From Kocuria palustris (GTDB lineage: Bacteria; Actinomycetota; Actinomycetes; Actinomycetales; Micrococcaceae), in NCBI RefSeq assembly GCF_007666205.1, contig NZ_VDOR01000007.1, positions 1 to 64,000 on the forward strand: a stretch of 64,000 bases of DNA. Direction: 5' to 3'. Made by a program: the position numbers and the translations under genes. Position 1 is the first letter of the stretch. Each line of letters opens with the position of its first letter. A model generated the notes under the pieces. It ran no database searches. It saw nothing but the letters and a program-made list of their open reading frames with translations, and was not told where the DNA came from. This document shows positions 25,525 through 38,057 of this stretch, piece by piece.

Positions 25525-26964
25525 TCAGCCCCCGCGGCGCGTGAGCCACCGGATGTGCCGCACGGCCCCGGCCGTGATGGCGGCGACGAGCAGGCCGAAG
25601 CCGGCCAGCACGACGATCGGCAGGGCTCCGGTCGAGTTCAGCGGCTCGACGGGCTCCGGCGGCTGGGCCTCCACCCGGACGTCCTCCGTGAGCGGCGGAC
25701 CGGAGGCGGCGGCCGAGGGGCTCGGCGACGCGTCATGGCGACGGTGGACCTGGATCCACTCCTCCATCGACCCCAGGGGCGATTCCTCCATCTCCGGGAG
25801 ATCCGCCGACACGGCGGCCTCCACGTCGAGGATCCCGTAGCCGTAGAGCGGGTCCTTGCCCGGCTCCCCGGCGTCCTGGGCCGAGGCCGTGATGCGGTGG
25901 GCGACCTCGTCGGCGCTGAGCTCGGGGTGCTCGGAGCGGATGAGCGCGGCGGTCCCCGCGACGATCGGCGCCGAGGCCGAGGTCCCCGTCCAGCTGCCGT
26001 AGCCCCCGCCCGGGGTCGCGCCGACGAGGTCCTCCGCCGGGCCGGCGACCGCGATCGAGATGCCCTGCGACGACGACTCGCGCCCGGCCTGCAGGCTCCG
26101 GTCCACGCCGCCCACCGTCAGGACGCTCGGGATGGTGGCCGGGGCCCCGACCTGCACGATCCCGTTGCCGCGGTTGCCCGCGGCGGCGACGATCAGGACG
26201 TCGTTCTCCTCCGCGTAGGCGAAGGCGGAGTCCCAGGACTCGGGCCACGACTGCTGCGGTGAGCCCACCGACATGTTGATGACGTCGGCGTCGTTGTCGA
26301 CCGCCCAGCGCACGGCGTCCGGGATCTGCTGATCGGTCGAGCGCACGCCCGGCTCGTCCGTGCCCAGGGCCGTCGAGACCGCGAGGATCTCGGCCTCGGG
26401 GGCCACGCCGATGATGCCCTCGGAGCCGCCCGCGGCGCCCTCGGACGTGGTGCCGTTGCCCCGGCCCGCGGCCACGGAGGTGACCATGGTCCCGTGGTCG
26501 GGATCCGCGCCCAGCGGCCTGCGCCCGTCGGCCGCTCCGATGCCGGACACGTCAGCACCGCCGGTCACGGCGCCCTCGAGGTCGGGGTGCGAGCCGTCCA
26601 CCCCGGTGTCGATGACGGCGATCCGCGTGCCCTCGCCGCGCGAGGTCTTCCAGGCCTCGCGGACCCCGTAGTCCTCGAGCCAGTACTCGCGCTCGCGCGC
26701 CTGCCCCTCCGAGATCGCAGCGGGCTTCGGGGGCTCCGTGGGCTCGATCGCGGGGATGTCCGAGGGGTCCGTCACCGGGATCGACGGCGCGGGCCCGTCG
26801 GGCAGCGGCGCCTCCTCGACGGCATGCGCCGAGGGGGCGCCGGCCCCGAGGGCGCCTCCGGCCAGCGGCCCGGTCGCCCCCACGGCGACGGCGATCGCGA
26901 GCGCGGCGCGTCGAGCGCCGCCGCGCTGCCCGAGGGGGGTCGTCTCGGCATGCCAGGGGCTCAT
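25525..26964 (-). CDS. Secreted, membrane-anchored S8 (subtilisin/mycosin-like) serine protease
   Basis: The 479-residue protein has a signal peptide (AALAIAVAVGATGPLAGGALG...AHA), a Pro-rich segment, and an S8 peptidase domain. The triad is visible as D119 (VIDTGVDGSHPD), H157 (DHGTMVTSVA) and S329 (GTSASAP), with the oxyanion asparagine in AAAGNRG. A Pro/Glu/Ser-rich stalk follows, and a C-terminal membrane helix with a basic stop-transfer end (RHIRWLTRRGG) anchors it to the outside, as in mycosins. No type VII secretion genes are nearby, so a mycosin role is unsupported. ATG 26964 is chosen because GGAGG lies 8 bases upstream. Confidence 0.93.
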   Translation of the reverse strand: MSPWHAETTPLGQRGGARRAALAIAVAVGATGPLAGGALGAGAPSAHAVEEAPLPDGPAPSIPVTDPSDIPAIEPTEPPKPAAISEGQAREREYWLEDYGVREAWKTSRGEGTRIAVIDTGVDGSHPDLEGAVTGGADVSGIGAADGRRPLGADPDHGTMVTSVAAGRGNGTTSEGAAGGSEGIIGVAPEAEILAVSTALGTDEPGVRSTDQQIPDAVRWAVDNDADVINMSVGSPQQSWPESWDSAFAYAEENDVLIVAAAGNRGNGIVQVGAPATIPSVLTVGGVDRSLQAGRESSSQGISIAVAGPAEDLVGATPGGGYGSWTGTSASAPIVAGTAALIRSEHPELSADEVAHRITASAQDAGEPGKDPLYGYGILDVEAAVSADLPEMEESPLGSMEEWIQVHRRHDASPSPSAAASGPPLTEDVRVEAQPPEPVEPLNSTGALPIVVLAGFGLLVAAITAGAVRHIRWLTRRGG

Positions 26965-27030
26965 GGGCAGGTCCTCCACAGGATCGACGGCCCGCCTCCG
27001 CTGGTGCGGTCGCGGCGACGCACAGGGGTC

Positions 27031-28023
27031 TCAGACCAGCGGAGCCTTCTGGGGGACGGCCGACAGCCGCGACAGTGCGATGCCGTCCAAAATATCGTGC
27101 TCGCTCGTGGTGGCTGTGGTCACACGCCCGTCGGCGGCCTGCGAGATCCGCTCCAGGACCCGCCGCCACACGAGGGCGCCGGCGCCGATCACGTCGGCGC
27201 GCCCTGCGTGCATGACGCCCAGGGCGTCGCGCTGCTCGCGCGTCATGGCGGTGAGCTCCCGGCAGGTGCGGTCCAGATCCGCGATCGGCAGCTCGGCGCC
27301 GCTGATGCGGTCCTCGTCGTACTCCTCGAGCCCGAGCGCCAGTGCGGTGATGGTCGTGACGGTCCCCGCGACGCCGACGATCCGGCGGGTCTGGCCGAGC
27401 GGGACGGTCTGCGCGGCGGAGTCCAGGGCGCGGTCGACGTCGGCCAGCACGGCCTCCTGCTGGGCGGCGGTGGGCGGGTTGGAGCCGAGGTGGCGCTCGG
27501 TCATGCGCACGCAGCCGATGTTCATCGAGCGGGAGGCCAGGATGCCCGCGGAGCTGCCGAGCACGAGCTCGGTCGAGCCGCCGCCGAGGTCGATCACCAT
27601 GATGCGGTCGTCCTCGCTCTCGGGCGCGGCCACGAGGGTCGCCCCGGCGAAGGAGAGCGCGGCCTCCTCCTCCCCGGAGATCACCTCGGGAGCCACGCCA
27701 AGCCGCGAGCGGATGCCGTCGACGAAGACATGGCGGTTGCCGGCATCGCGGGTGGCCGACGTCGCCACGAAGCGCACGGAGTCGACCGCGTGCTCGTCGA
27801 GCAGCCGCGCGAAGCCGTCGACGGCGGCGAACGTGCGGTCGAGGGCCTCCTGGGCGAGCCAGCCCGTGGCGTCGACGCCCTGGCCCAGGCGGACCATCTC
27901 CTTGGTGCGCACGAGCTCGCGCAGCTCGAGGTCGGCGGGCGCGGCGCCCCGCGCGTCGTCGTCGGCCTCCGTGATGAGCAGGCGGATCGAGTTCGTGCCG
28001 CAGTCGATGGCGCCGACGCGCAT
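27031..28023 (-). CDS. ppx: Ppx/GppA-family exopolyphosphatase
   Basis: Enzymes of this family remove phosphate from polyphosphate or from pppGpp. The 330-residue product has the ASKHA-fold phosphate loops AIDCGTNSIRLL at the N-terminus and VIDLGGGSTELVLG near residue 140, with the catalytic glutamate region VISGEEEAALSFAG in between, and the third loop GVAGTVTTITAL. It is the short form without an HD domain. ATG 28023 follows GAGGAG. It lies in the ftsB-DUF501-ppx run common in Micrococcales. Polyphosphate versus guanosine pentaphosphate preference is not clear. Confidence 0.93.
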   Translation of the reverse strand: MRVGAIDCGTNSIRLLITEADDDARGAAPADLELRELVRTKEMVRLGQGVDATGWLAQEALDRTFAAVDGFARLLDEHAVDSVRFVATSATRDAGNRHVFVDGIRSRLGVAPEVISGEEEAALSFAGATLVAAPESEDDRIMVIDLGGGSTELVLGSSAGILASRSMNIGCVRMTERHLGSNPPTAAQQEAVLADVDRALDSAAQTVPLGQTRRIVGVAGTVTTITALALGLEEYDEDRISGAELPIADLDRTCRELTAMTREQRDALGVMHAGRADVIGAGALVWRRVLERISQAADGRVTTATTSEHDILDGIALSRLSAVPQKAPLV

Positions 28024-28104
28024 GGGATCTCCTCGGGGTATCGGTCGTGGATGCGGCGGCACCGGGCCGCTCGCGCTGGGATGCTCGGGTCGCGCCGGAG
28101 CGGT

Positions 28105-28764
28105 TCAGGCCTGTCGCCAGTCGGGGTCGCAGCGGCAGATCTCCGGCGTCCAGGTGCCGGCGATCCGCTCGAGCGTCTCATCCCCCAGGACGTTCACGCC
28201 CGGGCCCGCCGACAGCGAGTGCGCCACCAGCACGTGCAGGCACTTCACGCGGGTGGGCATGCCGCCCGCGGAGATGCCGTCGATCTCCGGGACGTCGCCG
28301 GAGCCGGCGATGCGGCCGATGCGATCGCGCCGGGCCAGGTAGTCCTCGTGGGAGCGCCGGTACGAGTCCGCGAGCCGCTCGTCCGATCCGAGCCGGTCGG
28401 TCATGCCGTACATGGCCCCGTCCGCCTCGAGCCGGGAGACGGCCGCCGTGATCACGGGGTGGGCCAGGTAGTAGACGGTCGGGAACGGGCTGCCGCCGGA
28501 CAGCCGCGGAGCGGTCGAGGCGACGAGCGGGTTGCCGCACGCGCAGCGCGCCGGGATCTCGACGACGTCGCGCACCGGGCGGCCCAGCTGCCGGGCCAGG
28601 ACCCGCAGGTCCTGCTCGGACGGGCGGCGGTTCTGCGGCGTCGAGTTCAGCCCTCGGGCCTCCGCGACGTCCGCGCCCGCCGGGGCGATGCCGGAGACGG
28701 TCGCGTCGAGGGCAGCGGCAGGGACGCTGCCCTGCCGGTCGCCGGTGGTGCTGTGCTCGCTCAC
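28105..28764 (-). CDS. DUF501 family protein
   Basis: The 219-residue protein has a variable N-terminal extension of about 45 residues and then the DUF501 domain: LARQLGRPVRDVVEIPARCACGNPLV, FPTVYYLAHP, and DRIGRIAGSGDVPEIDGISAGGMPTRVKCLHVLVAHSLSAGPGVNVLGDETL. Conserved cysteines (CACG, KCLH, CRCD) could bind metal. Function is unknown, but the domain is almost always encoded between ftsB and ppx in actinobacteria, as here. It starts with GTG 28764 behind GAGGA, 7 bases after ftsB. Confidence 0.9.
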   Translation of the reverse strand: MSEHSTTGDRQGSVPAAALDATVSGIAPAGADVAEARGLNSTPQNRRPSEQDLRVLARQLGRPVRDVVEIPARCACGNPLVASTAPRLSGGSPFPTVYYLAHPVITAAVSRLEADGAMYGMTDRLGSDERLADSYRRSHEDYLARRDRIGRIAGSGDVPEIDGISAGGMPTRVKCLHVLVAHSLSAGPGVNVLGDETLERIAGTWTPEICRCDPDWRQA

Positions 28765-28771
28765 GGGGTCC

Positions 28772-29341
28772 TCAGTCGGTGGGTGCGGGGGTCTCTGACG
28801 GTGCCGTCTCGTCCTGGGCGGGGTCCTGCCCGCCGCCGAGCTCGGGGAACTCCCCGGCGGAGCCGTCCTGCGTGCGCTGTGGCCAGGCCGAGTCCTTGAG
28901 GGAGCCCCACAGGGCGTCGGCCCAGGCGGGGCTGCCCGCCGACTCCTCCACGGCGGAGGTGTCGGGGGCCCCCGAGCCGACCTCGTCGGCGCCGACCACC
29001 AGGTACGAGCGCTGGCCCGGCTCGACCATCAGGAGCCGCTCGCCGGCCTGCTGGCGGACGTAGTCGGGGTTCTCCCACAGCTCGAGCTCGTCCTTCAGCT
29101 CGTCGCGGTCGGCGGACTTCTCCTGGATGCTGGCCTCGAGCTGCTCGATCTCGGCCTTCTGGTCCAGGTAGATCTTGGTCGTGGGGGCTGCCAGGAACAC
29201 GATGAACAGGGAGATCGCCACGGCCGCGAGCAGTCCGGTGCGCCGCGGCGACGACGTGAACCGCTGCAGACGGCGCGCGGGGATCCCGTCCTCGTCGGCA
29301 TCGCGCTCCGGCGCGAGGCCCTCGGTGCGGTGATCGGACAC
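28772..29341 (-). CDS. ftsB: FtsB/DivIC-type septum formation protein
   Basis: The 189-residue protein has a short cytoplasmic part, one membrane helix (GLLAAVAISLFIVFLAAPTT), a coiled coil (YLDQKAEIEQLEASIQEKSADRDELKDELELW), and the family end motif NPDYVRQQAGERLLMVEPGQRSYLVV. FtsB links FtsL and FtsQ in the divisome. The C-terminal 80 residues are an acidic, disordered extension absent from most homologues. GTG 29341 is preferred because AGGAG is well placed and because the only good -10 box (29436-29441) lies downstream of the alternative ATG at 29452. It heads the DUF501 and ppx genes. Confidence 0.88.
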   Translation of the reverse strand: MSDHRTEGLAPERDADEDGIPARRLQRFTSSPRRTGLLAAVAISLFIVFLAAPTTKIYLDQKAEIEQLEASIQEKSADRDELKDELELWENPDYVRQQAGERLLMVEPGQRSYLVVGADEVGSGAPDTSAVEESAGSPAWADALWGSLKDSAWPQRTQDGSAGEFPELGGGQDPAQDETAPSETPAPTD

Positions 29342-29435
29342 GGGTGCGGCTCCTGGCTGTGCTGCGGGCGGCGTCCCGGAAGCAGCGGGCTCCGGGAGCC
29401 CGGGTCCGCGCTGCTCGGCCCGGGCGGGCGGGGCC

Positions 29436-29441
29436 AGTCTA
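29436..29441 (-). promoter_or_regulatory. -10 box of the ftsB-DUF501-ppx unit
   Basis: TAGACT on the minus strand would start transcription near 29429, giving an 85-90 base leader before GTG 29341. Confidence 0.5.
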
Positions 29442-29460
29442 GTGGCACGCATCGACGACG

Positions 29461-29505
29461 CAGGACCGCCGCGTCGCCGGGGATCCGACGGACGCGGCGG
29501 TCCTG
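29461..29505 (-). terminator. Terminator of eno
   Basis: Perfect 15-base arms (29461-29475 and 29491-29505) around a 15-base loop, about 62 bases after the eno stop. Confidence 0.8.
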
Positions 29506-29567
29506 GTGCGCGGCCGGCCCGTTCGTCCCGGACCGGGCGCGCGAGCTCCGGGCGGGGCGGGCCGGTC

Positions 29568-33048
<3,481 letters not shown>

Positions 33049-33052
33049 GGGA

Positions 33053-34852
33053 TCAGTAGTTCCAATCCTGGAGGGCGTCGTTCACGTGCTGCGGGATGTT
33101 GGCGCCCGTGCGCGGGTACATGCGCAGCTCCTCGACGTAGTTCTGCGACGGCAGGCGGTTCTCGTAGCGCACGAACGCCTCCTCGTCGTCGTAGTCGAAG
33201 GAGACCTCGGGCGGGATGCCGGCGCGGAAGCGGAACATGATCGCCAGCGGCGCGCCCTCCCCCTCGACGTACGAGTCCTGCTTGAGCGACTGGACCTGCA
33301 GGTCCTCCTCGGGGATCAGGTCGAAGGTCGAGCGCTGATCCCAGAACCCGCCCTGGCGGACGTGGGTCAGGGCGTCGTAGTAGGTGCCCAGCGTGCGGAC
33401 GCGGACCAGGACGGTCGAGACGTCGCGGGCCGAGCCCTCGGGGCCGAAGAGGCGCTTCTGGGCGCCGGCTACGCGGCGGGCGATCTCCTTCTGGGAGAGC
33501 ACCTTGTTGCCCTGGGCCAGCTCGTCGCCGCCGGCCGCCTGCTCGGCGGCGCGGTAGGACGGGGCGACGTCGGCGCCGCTGGCGATCGTGGGGGCGCCCG
33601 CCTCGTCCGGGGTGCTCGCCGACCGCGCCGCGGCCGCGCCCGTGGGGGCGGCACCGGTCCCGCGGGCACCGCGCTGGTCGTCGCGCCACTCGTCGTGATC
33701 GACGTGCGACGGGACCTGGTCGCCGGAGCCTCCGGAAGCGCGGTTCTCGCGCCCGTCCTGCTCGTCCGCGAAGTGCCGGCCCGTGTCGCTGCCGGCCGTG
33801 GACTGGTGGCCGGCGGTCCGGGCCACCGACTCCTGGACCTCGCGATCCACCTCGATGGGCTCCTGGCCCTGCTGGCGCGGAGCCAGGTTGTCGACCGTGC
33901 CGTCCTCGGTCAGCTGGCCCTCCGGGACGCGATCCTGCTCGGAGTCGCGACCTGCGGCCGCACCGCCCGCGGCAGCGCCCGTGCCGATGCCGGAGCCGGC
34001 CAGGGCGCCCGTGCCTGCGGAGCCGTCTCCGGGGCGATCGGCATCGGAGCGCTCGGACGGACGGCCCTCGTCGCGGCTGAGGTCGGAGCCGCGCAGCTGC
34101 GGGCCGCGCTCGTCCGCGCCGCGCGACCGGTCGTCGTCGCGGCGGTCCGCGTCCCGGGAGGCGGAGTCGACCACGCGCACCCGGTCCTCCTGGTCGCCGG
34201 AGCGCCCGGCAGCGGCGCCTGCAGCGGCACCCGCGCCGACAGCCGCGGCCGAAGCGCCCGAGCGGCGATCGCGGTCGCCGTCGAGCGGGCCGCGCGAGGC
34301 GGCGTCCTGGGAGGTCCCGCCGTCGCGCGGCGCCTCGGCGCCCCGGGCATCGGAGTCGCGGAGCTCGGAGCCCTGGGCGGCACCGCGGTCGGCGCCCCCG
34401 GTGCCGCCGCCCAGCTCGTACTCGTCGGTGCGGTGATCCGCGGAGGGGAAGTCGTAGTCCACCGTGACCCTGCGGCTGCCGGCCTCCTCGGCGCCGGCCG
34501 AGATCACGACGGTCTGCCAGGCGCCGGTGGGAGCGTTCATGGACTCGGTGTACAGGGCCGCGACGTCATCGAACAGCGGCGAGGCCTGGTCGACCACACC
34601 GGAGTCGGTCTCGGCGGAGCCGCCGGCCGCGGCGCGCTCGGACTGGTAGCTCATGGTCGAGCCGCGCTGCACGAGGGTCAGCTTGCCCCGCTGGGCCCCG
34701 TCCACCAGCAGGCCGTCCACGAGGCGCCGCAGCGGGCCGTCCGACGGCAGCTGCTCCCGGCGCTGCGAGGCAGGAGTGGCGGCGGCCTCGGGCTCCCGGA
34801 CCTCCTGGCGCGGTTCGCTCTTGGGGGTCTGCTTCCGGCTGAAAAGTCCCAT
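33053..34852 (-). CDS. Large low-complexity protein with conserved-looking ends, function unknown
   Basis: The 599-residue product starts at ATG 34852 behind GGAGGACGAG. Residues 1-160 hold a compact segment with PLRRLVDGLLVDGAQRGKL, then SPLFDDVAALYTESMN and GAWQTVVIS, VTVDYDFP. Residues of roughly 165-440 are Arg/Asp/Gly/Ala-rich low complexity with no predicted fold. The last 150 residues look folded again: KEIARRVAGAQKRLFG, TYYDALTHVRQGGFWDQR, SFDYDDEEAFVRYENRLPSQNYVEELRMYPRTGANIP. The two ends together faintly recall YezG/DUF600-like immunity proteins, but I cannot confirm this. It is the first gene of a unit with add and mazG, which says little about its role. No signal peptide or membrane helix. 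Confidence 0.65.
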   Translation of the reverse strand: MGLFSRKQTPKSEPRQEVREPEAAATPASQRREQLPSDGPLRRLVDGLLVDGAQRGKLTLVQRGSTMSYQSERAAAGGSAETDSGVVDQASPLFDDVAALYTESMNAPTGAWQTVVISAGAEEAGSRRVTVDYDFPSADHRTDEYELGGGTGGADRGAAQGSELRDSDARGAEAPRDGGTSQDAASRGPLDGDRDRRSGASAAAVGAGAAAGAAAGRSGDQEDRVRVVDSASRDADRRDDDRSRGADERGPQLRGSDLSRDEGRPSERSDADRPGDGSAGTGALAGSGIGTGAAAGGAAAGRDSEQDRVPEGQLTEDGTVDNLAPRQQGQEPIEVDREVQESVARTAGHQSTAGSDTGRHFADEQDGRENRASGGSGDQVPSHVDHDEWRDDQRGARGTGAAPTGAAAARSASTPDEAGAPTIASGADVAPSYRAAEQAAGGDELAQGNKVLSQKEIARRVAGAQKRLFGPEGSARDVSTVLVRVRTLGTYYDALTHVRQGGFWDQRSTFDLIPEEDLQVQSLKQDSYVEGEGAPLAIMFRFRAGIPPEVSFDYDDEEAFVRYENRLPSQNYVEELRMYPRTGANIPQHVNDALQDWNY

Positions 34853-34922
34853 CTCGTCCTCCAGGTCGTCCGTAGCGGTTCGTCGGCGCCGCAGCGTCGC
34901 GACACCGGTGTCCTTGTGCACC

Positions 34923-34928
34923 AGACTA
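34923..34928 (-). promoter_or_regulatory. -10 box upstream of the low-complexity protein gene
   Basis: TAGTCT on the minus strand would give a leader of about 65 bases before ATG 34852 and drive the downstream add-mazG genes as well. Confidence 0.45.
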
Positions 34929-34939
34929 CAAGTCGCGCC

Positions 34940-36289
<1,350 letters not shown>

Positions 36290-36312
36290 GATGATCTCCC
36301 TCCTCGGCCGCC

Positions 36313-36774
36313 TCACAGCACGAACGCGTCGGGCAGGACCTGGTCCATCGTGCGCAGGCCGCTCACGGTGAGCAGCTGCAGCTCGGGCCCGCCGTGCTCG
36401 AGCAGCAGCTGGCGGCAGCGCCCGCACGGCATCAGGACCTCTCCCCCGCCGTCCACGCACACGAAGCGAGTCAGCCTCCCGCCGCCGGTGGCATGCAGGG
36501 CGGAGACCAGCCCGCACTCGGCGCACAGGGTCAGCCCGTAGCTGCCGTTCTCCACGTTGCACCCCGACACGATCCGCCCGTCGTCGACGAGCGCCGCCGC
36601 TCCCACGCGGAACTCGGAGTACGGGACGTAGGCGTGGGCCATCGCCGCCCGGGCGGCCTCGATCAGCTGCGCCCAGGGCTCGAGGGCCTGCAGCTCGCGC
36701 AGCTGCGCGGCCCCGTCGTCCTGCCCCGCGTGCTCTTCCCCGGCGGCTGCGCCGCCCCTGATGCTCTCGGTCAT
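36313..36774 (-). CDS. cdd: Cytidine deaminase
   Basis: The enzyme deaminates cytidine and deoxycytidine to uridine forms for the phosphorylase encoded next. The 153-residue product has SEFRVGAAALVDDGRIVSGCNVENGSYGLTLCAE, with zinc cysteine and catalytic glutamate in CAE, and PCGRCRQLL with the other two zinc cysteines, the pattern of the small tetrameric class. The usual arginine after CAE is replaced by Cys (CAECG). A 35-residue N-terminal extension is not conserved. Start ATG 36774 follows GAGAGGA. Confidence 0.95.
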   Translation of the reverse strand: MTESIRGGAAAGEEHAGQDDGAAQLRELQALEPWAQLIEAARAAMAHAYVPYSEFRVGAAALVDDGRIVSGCNVENGSYGLTLCAECGLVSALHATGGGRLTRFVCVDGGGEVLMPCGRCRQLLLEHGGPELQLLTVSGLRTMDQVLPDAFVL

Positions 36775-36800
36775 CCCGTGATCCTCTCGTGCTGTCGGTG

Positions 36801-36841
36801 CCGCGGCCCTGCTGACCGGAGGGTCAGGCCGGGGGCCGCGG
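36801..36841 (-). promoter_or_regulatory. Nested hairpin overlapping the end of the BMP lipoprotein gene
   Basis: Outer arms 36801-36809 and 36833-36841 (CCGCGGCCC/GGGCCGCGG) and inner arms 36812-36817 and 36822-36827 (CTGACC/GGTCAG) pair perfectly. The stop codon of the binding protein lies inside. It may be a terminator or an attenuator that lowers expression of cdd and deoA relative to the lipoprotein. Confidence 0.4.
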
Positions 36842-37963
36842 CGGGTTGCCGGACTCGACGGCGACCTCGCCGTCGATCACCTGGTGTCGCAGCCGCGCTA
36901 CGTCGGCGGCGAGGTCCTCGCCCACGCGGTCGGCCTGGTCGTGGTACTCGGCGATGCCCACGCCCCCGTTCTCCAGGGTGCCGATGTACGGAGCGGTGTC
37001 GAAGCCGCCGTCGGCCGCCGAGGTCGCGATCTGCTCGACGGGCCCGGCGACGTCCAGCAGCACCGCGGTCAGCTGGTGCCGTCGCTGCTCCGGGGGCAGG
37101 GCGTCGTAGCCGTCCTCCCCGATCCCCACGAACAGCGGGTCCTCCGCGGCATCGTCCTCCTCCGCTTCGGATCCTGCCTCGGCCACGGCCTGCGCGGCTT
37201 CCGCGGCCGCCGTGCGCCCCGCGGCCGGAAGGACGACGTCGGCCCCCTGGTCCAGGAGCTCCTGCGCCGCGGCGCGGGCGGCCTCGTCGGCCTCCTCGTC
37301 GTCGGCAGGCTCGAGCACCGCGCCCTCCTGCTCCTGGGCATCCCACCCGAGCAGCTCGACGTCGTCGTCGTTCTGCTCGTTCCAGTGCTCGACGCCGGCG
37401 GCGAAGCCGTCCAGGACCTCGGTGATCTCGGGGGTCCGCTCCGCCCCGAAGGCGCCGACGGTGCCCGTCCCGCTCACCCCGGCGGCCAGATAGCCGGCCA
37501 GGAACGCCGCCTCGGCCGAGTCGTGGACCACGGGCTTGACGTTGTCGGGCCCGTCCTCGGGCCGCTCGGCGATGCCGCCGCCGATCACCGCGAAGTCCCG
37601 CTCGGGGTTCTGCTCGGCGGCGGCCCGGACGGCGTCGGCCAGCTGCGATCCGGCCGCGACGGTGAGATCGCAGCCGCTCTGGAGCATCGAGGCGAGATTG
37701 GGCCCGTAGTCGTCCTCGGCCCGGGACTCGGCCTCGCGGACCTCGATCCCGGTGCTGCCCGCCGCGGCCTCGAGCCCGTCGAGGGCGCCGCGGCCGGACC
37801 AGCCGCCCGCGAACCCGCTCCGATCGGAGACGACGCAGCCGGCGAAGGCGTCCTGCTCCCCGCCGACCGCGGAGTCCTGGGGCAGCTCGCCGCAGGAGCT
37901 GAGCACGAGCGCGCTCGCGACCGCGAGAGGGGCTGCGGCGAGCGCGCGGCGGCGGAAGGTCAT
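36824..37963 (-). CDS. BMP-family (nucleoside-binding) lipoprotein, copy 1
   Basis: The 379-residue protein has a lipoprotein signal (ALVLSSC) and the BMP/PnrA fold that binds purine nucleosides or other nucleosides for ABC importers. Recognisable parts are CVVSDRSGFAGG near the start, GCDLTVAAGSQLADAV, DFAVIGGGIAE, AAFLAGYLAAG, GVEHWNEQN and GADVVLPAAGRT. It is rich in Asp and Glu, with an acidic insert around EAGSEAEEDDAAED. The expected ATPase and permease genes are absent between it and cdd. ATG 37963 begins the signal peptide directly. Confidence 0.85.
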   Translation of the reverse strand: MTFRRRALAAAPLAVASALVLSSCGELPQDSAVGGEQDAFAGCVVSDRSGFAGGWSGRGALDGLEAAAGSTGIEVREAESRAEDDYGPNLASMLQSGCDLTVAAGSQLADAVRAAAEQNPERDFAVIGGGIAERPEDGPDNVKPVVHDSAEAAFLAGYLAAGVSGTGTVGAFGAERTPEITEVLDGFAAGVEHWNEQNDDDVELLGWDAQEQEGAVLEPADDEEADEAARAAAQELLDQGADVVLPAAGRTAAAEAAQAVAEAGSEAEEDDAAEDPLFVGIGEDGYDALPPEQRRHQLTAVLLDVAGPVEQIATSAADGGFDTAPYIGTLENGGVGIAEYHDQADRVGEDLAADVARLRHQVIDGEVAVESGNPPRPPA

Positions 37964-38057
37964 GGCGGCTCCGGGAGCTGTTCCGGGCGCGACGGCCGGC
38001 GCGGGTCGGCGCGGCCGCGGCATCCGGCGGGGACGGGCGGACGGGGATGCCAGGAGT

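Noticed and set aside
25525-26964. Type VII secretion mycosin
   Set aside because: The subtilase has the signal, triad and C-terminal anchor of mycosins, but no EccB, EccC, EccD, EccE or WXG100 genes lie nearby, so only a general membrane-anchored protease is supported.
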